Source: DATKDU01 sp035649415
Lineage (GTDB): Bacteria; Planctomycetota; Planctomycetia; Pirellulales; Pirellulaceae
DNA length: 5,099 nucleotides
NCBI GenBank assembly: GCA_035649415.1
Contig: DASRJP010000440.1
Span: 1-5,099, forward strand
Direction of reading: 5' to 3'
Both the position numbers and the translations under genes were made by a program. Below, piece after piece: positions 1 to 2,711 of the stretch (positions are counted from its first letter, which is position 1; each line of letters begins with the position of its first letter). Below the pieces are notes generated by a model, which saw only the letters and a list, made by a program, of their open reading frames with translations, did not search any database and was not told the DNA's origin.

Positions 1-2
1 CG

Positions 3-302
3 CTGCCGCTGGCGGAGCTGCGGACCTCCGACAGCCCGAGCGTCCTTTATCTTCAGGGGGAAGTGAACGTCACGACCGGCGGCGAGGTGCTGATTCGCGT
101 GCAATCGACCGAGCCGATGCTCACCTGGATCGATGCCGAGCCGTTCGAATCGGTCAGCCAGATCGCTGCAAAACTTACTCCCGGCCGGCACGCGATTACG
201 CTGCGCATTACGTTGTCGGACCGTGCCGAGCCGACCCTACGCGTCGAAATCGCCCGGCCTGAAGGTTCGACGGCGCAGCTCGATGTGGTGGGGGGGCAGT
301 AG
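3..302 (+). CDS. C-terminal fragment of a probable PVC-type haem-binding / membrane-bound dehydrogenase-like protein
   Basis: The frame is open from the left edge (first full codon at 3) to a TAG at 300-302, so only about 99 C-terminal residues are seen and the 5' end lies outside the window. The fragment reads as an all-beta domain: alternating hydrophobic stretches (GEVLIRVQ, HAITLRITL, TLRVEIARP), a W-x-D element in 'LTWIDAEPFE', a 'LTPGRHAITL' turn and a terminal 'VVGGQ'. From memory, this order (GG-x-V-x-L-x-L, LTLW-x-D, L-x-PGRH, P-L-R-V-E-L, A-x-VVGG-K/Q) is how the large PVC-type haem-binding CxxCH proteins of planctomycetes end. Those are secreted or periplasmic proteins with a beta-propeller, HEAT repeats and a c-type haem domain. 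None of those domains is within the window, so the family call rests only on the tail; it could be another secreted planctomycete protein with the same C-terminal sandwich. Confidence 0.55.
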   Translation: MPLAELRTSDSPSVLYLQGEVNVTTGGEVLIRVQSTEPMLTWIDAEPFESVSQIAAKLTPGRHAITLRITLSDRAEPTLRVEIARPEGSTAQLDVVGGQ

Positions 303-307
303 AATAC

Positions 308-331
308 GTAGGTCAGGTTTTCAACCTGTCC
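308..331. repeat. REP-like palindrome A, GTAG-headed
   Basis: GTA (308-310) leads into a 9-base stem GGTCAGGTT (311-319), loop TTC (320-322) and stem AACCTGTCC (323-331), with one mismatch. GTAG at 308-311 heads the palindrome. It occupies half of the 51-base gap between the left-edge gene (stop 302) and the next start codon (354). The layout resembles the element at 3009-3031 (about 17 of 24 aligned positions equal, with one gap). There is no T-tract, so it is not a convincing intrinsic terminator. Confidence 0.6.
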
Positions 332-353
332 TTGCTGATTTGCAGTCGGAATC

Positions 354-887
354 ATGCTCGTGCTGCCCACCACCGTCGGTCAATTGCAGCCAGGGAGACG
401 AGTCGCTGTCTTCCCAAGCGAGGATGCGTCGGGGAAGACGCTGGGATACTTCGGAATGGTGGTTGGGCTCCGACGAAGGTCCGAATTACTCCCGCCGGAA
501 CATCCTGGCGCCTGGAGCTATCTAATCAGAGGCCCACGGCATGTGGGATGCCAGGACGTGGTTGACTCACAGATCCTGGTTGACGCTCCGGACGATTTCG
601 GCTTCACCGACGGTCCGATCGAGCCGGCGTGGCAAATTCGATTTGACGAGGAGTCGGATCAAGCTTGCGAGCAAATCTCCGGCAGGTATCGCCTGGCGAA
701 ACGAAGCTGGGCCAGATTCGAGTTCGTCAAAGGGACAGATGACATTCCGCACTATGAGCTGCGATTGCCGGCCAATGCGTTGGCATGTGAAACACCTGCA
801 CTATTGTGGCGAGTGCCCGCCGCGACGACCCTGGACCGCGAGTACGTGATGCGCACGCTGACTGAGCTGTTCGGTCCTGGACCATGA
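354..887 (+). CDS. Hypothetical protein, 177 residues, no family recognised
   Basis: The ATG at 354 is preceded by a weak purine patch (GGAA at 347-350), and an in-frame stop lies shortly upstream, so this is the first usable start. The TGA is at 885-887. I do not recognise the family. The protein looks soluble: no signal peptide or membrane helix, many acidic residues in the middle (DAPDDFGFTDGPIEPAW, FDEESDQACEQ), a Trp/Arg-rich stretch (RYRLAKRSWARFEF) and a C-terminal amphipathic segment (REYVMRTLTELFG). Three cysteines (near C70, C111 and C147) are scattered with no metal-site spacing. Codon use is less GC-biased than in the neighbours: about a third of the first 50 codons end in A or T, including AGA, TTA and several CGA. 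That suits a lineage-specific, weakly expressed or acquired gene. It lies 51 bases after the left-edge gene in the same direction, with palindrome A between, and is convergent with tadA. I am fairly sure it is coding because of its length and natural composition; the role is unknown. Confidence 0.7.
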   Translation: MLVLPTTVGQLQPGRRVAVFPSEDASGKTLGYFGMVVGLRRRSELLPPEHPGAWSYLIRGPRHVGCQDVVDSQILVDAPDDFGFTDGPIEPAWQIRFDEESDQACEQISGRYRLAKRSWARFEFVKGTDDIPHYELRLPANALACETPALLWRVPAATTLDREYVMRTLTELFGPGP

Positions 888-890
888 CAG

Positions 891-937
891 CCCTCACCCG
901 GCGGCTGCGCCGCCACCCTCTCCCAGGGGGAGAGGGT
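891..937. repeat. Double-hairpin repeat G between convergent genes; possible bidirectional terminator
   Basis: Two perfect hairpins stand side by side. The first is GGCGGC (900-905), loop TGC, GCCGCC (909-914). The second is ACCCTCTCCC (915-924), loop AGG, GGGAGAGGGT (928-937). They fill most of the 60 bases between the ends of the hypothetical gene (887) and tadA (948, other strand). CCCTCACCC directly upstream (891-899) and GGGAGAGGG could also pair over a longer span with mismatches. From memory, 'CCCTCACCC-(GC hairpin)-CCCTCTCCC' units are a dispersed repeat type found in many GC-rich bacterial genomes. Position suggests it stops transcription from both sides, but neither strand has a clear T-run, so any termination would not be the classic intrinsic kind. 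Confidence 0.6.
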
Positions 938-947
938 TATCAGCGAC

Positions 948-1415
948 TTACTTCTTCCCCAGCCGCCGCTGTGCCTGGAAGAACTCCGTCAAGATCCGCC
1001 CGCATTCGTCCGCCAGGACGCCGGGGACAAACTGGCAGCGGTGGTTTAGTCGGTTGTCGGACAGCAAGCGAAAGAGCGACTGGACCGCGCCGGCCTTGGG
1101 ATCGGCCGCGCCGTAGACGACGACTGGGATCCGCGCCTGCAAAATCGCCCCGCAGCACATCGGGCACGGCTCGAGCGTTACGTACAGCGTGCACTCTTCC
1201 AGACGCCAGTCGCCGAGCGTGGCCGCCGCTTGCGTGATGGCGATCATCTCCGCGTGCGCGGTCGGGTCCTTGAGCGTCTCCCGCTGGTTGTGCCCGCTGC
1301 CGATCACCCGCTCGCCGCGGACGATCACGGCCCCGATCGGCACTTCGTTCTCCGCCAGCGCAGCCTGCGCTTCGGCCAGGGCCAGGCGCATGTAGTGATC
1401 GTGGGGAAGAGCCAT
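948..1415 (-). CDS. tadA: tRNA-specific adenosine deaminase (adenosine-34 to inosine)
   Basis: This cytoplasmic zinc enzyme deaminates the wobble adenosine (A34) of tRNA-Arg(ACG) to inosine, letting one tRNA read CGU, CGC and CGA. The 155-residue product has the full cytidine/deoxycytidylate deaminase fold signature: 'DPTAHAEM' with zinc ligand H54 and proton-shuttle E56, and 'TLEPCPMC' with zinc ligands C84 and C87. The TadA-specific 'NEVPIGAV', 'GAADPKAGA', 'NHR' and 'GVLADECGRILTEFF' segments align closely with E. coli TadA, and the length is normal. The start at 1415 was chosen because 'DHYMRLALAEAQ' corresponds to the usual TadA N-terminus. The frame stays open to a GTG at 1457, but those 14 extra residues are translated repeat. 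No Shine-Dalgarno is visible: the three bases between ATG and the inverted repeat are the only non-repeat leader. It lies 65 bases downstream of the aldolase gene on the same strand and is probably co-transcribed. Stop TAA at 950-948. Confidence 0.95.
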   Translation of the reverse strand: MALPHDHYMRLALAEAQAALAENEVPIGAVIVRGERVIGSGHNQRETLKDPTAHAEMIAITQAAATLGDWRLEECTLYVTLEPCPMCCGAILQARIPVVVYGAADPKAGAVQSLFRLLSDNRLNHRCQFVPGVLADECGRILTEFFQAQRRLGKK

Positions 1416-1418
1416 CTT

Positions 1419-1475
1419 GTAGTAGGCACACTCCGTGTGCCGTCGTGCATACGGCACACGGAGTGTGCCTACTAC
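1419..1475. repeat. Perfect 25-bp inverted repeat B made of two REP-like units
   Basis: The left arm 1419-1443 and right arm 1451-1475 are exact reverse complements, with a 7-base spacer CGTGCAT (1444-1450). Each arm begins with GTAG from its outer end and contains its own palindrome, GGCACAC-TCC-GTGTGCC, so the element is two copies of one GTAG-headed unit facing each other, as in BIMEs. It fills 57 of the 65 bases between the aldolase stop (1481-1483) and the tadA start (1413-1415). In the transcript it could fold as one long hairpin or two small ones ending three bases before the tadA start codon. Confidence 0.9.
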
Positions 1476-1480
1476 GTATC

Positions 1481-2515
1481 CTACGCGATTCCCCGCTTCT
1501 TCAGCTCCCCAACCACGTTCTGCACGATTCGCGCCACGTCTTCCGGATCAATGGCTTCCGGGCCGACCGGGCAGCCGCCGACCGGCTCCTTGGCAAAACC
1601 TTCCGCGGCCAGCAGGCACTGGAGCTGATCGCTCAGTTTGACAAGCTGCTGCTGCTGCACGGCCGATTTCGGCTGCCGCGACGGCCCGGGCTCGATGCCG
1701 CGGAGCTTCAGAGCCGCGCGGAAGCCGTCGGGGAACTCGGCACTGTAGAGCATCGCGTCAAACAGCGTCAGCAGCCGGTACTGGAGGTCGAGCGCTTCGT
1801 CGAGCCGCCGCCCGATCGTCAAATCGAACAGCTTTCGCGTGATTTCTGGCACGACGCCGCTGGTGGCGTTGGTGCCGCCGTCGCAGCCAACCAGCAGCAT
1901 CGGCACGAGCGCGGCGTCCCAGCCGGTGAGGAAGCTGAAATCGGGCCGCATCGGCCGCACGGCGGAAATCATCCGCATCATGTGCGGCAAATCGCCGGAC
2001 GAATCCTTGATCGCCACCACGCGCGGACATTCCTCGGCCAGCTTCGTGACCGTCGGCACGTCGATCGGCGAGGCAAACATGGGAATGTTGTACAGCGTCA
2101 CGTCGATCGGCGAATTGTCGGCAATCTCCTTGAAGTACGCATACACCCCGGCCGGCGACAGGCGATAGTAGAACGGCGAAACGATCGCCACCGCCCGGCA
2201 GCCGAGCGAGTGATAGTGCTCGCAGGCCGCGATCGTCTCCTTGGCGTTCGCCTCGGCGGCCCCGGCCAGAATCGGCACCCGGCCGCGGGCCTGGTCGGTC
2301 ATGATCTCGATGATCCGCCGCCGCTCCTCGGCAGTGAACCGCGTGAACTCGCCCGTCGAGCCGTTGGGATACAGGCCATGCACGCCCCGCTCGATCAGCC
2401 AATCGACGTACTTCCGCAGCTCGGCTTCGTGGATTTCGCCGCGCGAGTCCAGCGGCACGATGTTGGGCGTGAAGATGCCGGCCAGGCGGCCGGAATGGGA
2501 AGCGGTCGGAGACAT
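1481..2515 (-). CDS. Class I aldolase/dehydratase of the DapA/NanA (dihydrodipicolinate synthase) superfamily
   Basis: Members are cytoplasmic TIM barrels that form a Schiff base with pyruvate or a 2-keto acid and carry out aldol cleavage, condensation or dehydration. In this 344-residue protein I see the pyruvate-carboxylate loop 'GSTGEF' (52-57), the catalytic tyrosine in 'LYNIP' (Y142), the Schiff-base lysine in 'VVAIKDSSGD' (K170), and the 'PFYY' site (114-117) matching the inter-subunit tyrosine region. The arginine that binds the substrate carboxylate in true DHDPS (the R of YNVPSRTG) is replaced by F147, and the loop reads GST rather than GTT. So N-acetylneuraminate-lyase-like or sugar-acid chemistry is likelier than lysine biosynthesis, and no symbol is given. 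The family usually has about 290-310 residues; this one carries an extra C-terminal tail (from about 285) rich in Q and ending in a helix 'DVARIVQNVVGELKKRG'. The ATG at 2515 was chosen because the barrel begins right after it; the frame is open to a TTG at 2602, but that leader (PRRAVRVVSILATVRP) does not look like family sequence. Upstream of tadA, probably one operon. Confidence 0.88.
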   Translation of the reverse strand: MSPTASHSGRLAGIFTPNIVPLDSRGEIHEAELRKYVDWLIERGVHGLYPNGSTGEFTRFTAEERRRIIEIMTDQARGRVPILAGAAEANAKETIAACEHYHSLGCRAVAIVSPFYYRLSPAGVYAYFKEIADNSPIDVTLYNIPMFASPIDVPTVTKLAEECPRVVAIKDSSGDLPHMMRMISAVRPMRPDFSFLTGWDAALVPMLLVGCDGGTNATSGVVPEITRKLFDLTIGRRLDEALDLQYRLLTLFDAMLYSAEFPDGFRAALKLRGIEPGPSRQPKSAVQQQQLVKLSDQLQCLLAAEGFAKEPVGGCPVGPEAIDPEDVARIVQNVVGELKKRGIA

Positions 2516-2614
2516 GGCAAATCGGGTGGGAGGCGGGAAGGTCGCGGGCCGCACAGTCGCTAGAATACTCACGACCCGCACGGCCCGGCGCGGGACAGTC
2601 AATCATAGCTCACG

Positions 2615-2633
2615 GCCTACCCGCGGGGCAGGC
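2615..2633. repeat. Imperfect GC-rich palindrome H
   Basis: GCCT-A-CCC (2615-2622), loop GCG, GGG-C-AGGC (2626-2633) form a 7-pair stem with one internal mismatch. The size matches the other palindromes of the window, and it sits 17 bases from repeat D. It may be a decayed unit or simply GC-rich chance; the short stem makes this uncertain. Confidence 0.35.
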
Positions 2634-2650
2634 TTCCGCGCCAGCGAATC

Positions 2651-2700
2651 GTCGGCTTTCGCTCCGCGAAAGCACGCGCTTTCGCGGAGCGAAAGCCGAC
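2651..2700. repeat. Perfect 23-bp inverted repeat D, same layout as the element upstream of tadA
   Basis: The left arm 2651-2673 and right arm 2678-2700 are exact reverse complements around a 4-base spacer ACGC. Each arm starts GTCG from its outer end and contains CTTTCGC-TCC-GCGAAAG, a 7-base stem with a TCC loop. This is the same design as GGCACAC-TCC-GTGTGCC at 1419-1475, with different stem bases. It ends 11 bases before the glycosyltransferase ATG (2712), so the 5' leader of that gene is made of the repeat and no Shine-Dalgarno is visible. Confidence 0.9.
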
Positions 2701-2711
2701 AATGATTCCCT

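Larger units (their letters stand above)
2516..2711. promoter_or_regulatory. Divergent intergenic region between the aldolase and glycosyltransferase genes
   Basis: These 196 bases must carry the promoters of both the - strand aldolase/tadA pair and the + strand glycosyltransferase, because the genes diverge from here. I find no convincing sigma-70 pair. On the - strand, a TATTCT (2567-2562) and a TTGACT (2602-2597) exist, but the 29-base spacing is too long. The right half holds an imperfect GC palindrome (2615-2633) and the perfect inverted repeat D (2651-2700). Confidence 0.4.

Noticed and set aside
1416..1457. GTG start at 1457 giving a TadA with 14 extra N-terminal residues
   Set aside because: The extra residues are encoded by the inverted repeat, and E. 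coli TadA alignment supports the ATG at 1415; kept only as a remark.
1419..1475. CRISPR repeats or a tRNA-like structure
   Set aside because: Only a single mirrored pair exists with no regularly spaced direct repeats, and no tRNA arms or T-loop sequence are present.
1645..1660. CTG/CAG trinucleotide run
   Set aside because: It encodes four glutamines in the aldolase tail and is short; normal codon repetition rather than an expanded microsatellite.
1445..2563. Long open + strand frame (372 codons) opposite the aldolase gene
   Set aside because: Its translation is rich in R, H, Q and D with no domain, as expected for the antisense of a GC-rich gene; the - strand frame has clear catalytic motifs.
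2516..2602. TTG start at 2602 for the aldolase, adding 29 residues
   Set aside because: The added sequence does not resemble the family N-terminus or a signal peptide, and the barrel begins just after the ATG at 2515.
2562..2602. Sigma-70 promoter (TTGACT ... TATTCT) on the - strand before the aldolase
   Set aside because: The spacing between the hexamers is 29 bases, far from 16-18, so it is not supportable as a promoter.
1758..2606. Second long - strand frame (282 codons) over the aldolase gene
   Set aside because: Low-complexity Arg/Ala/Asp composition and complete overlap with the real gene; a frame-shadow produced by high third-position GC.
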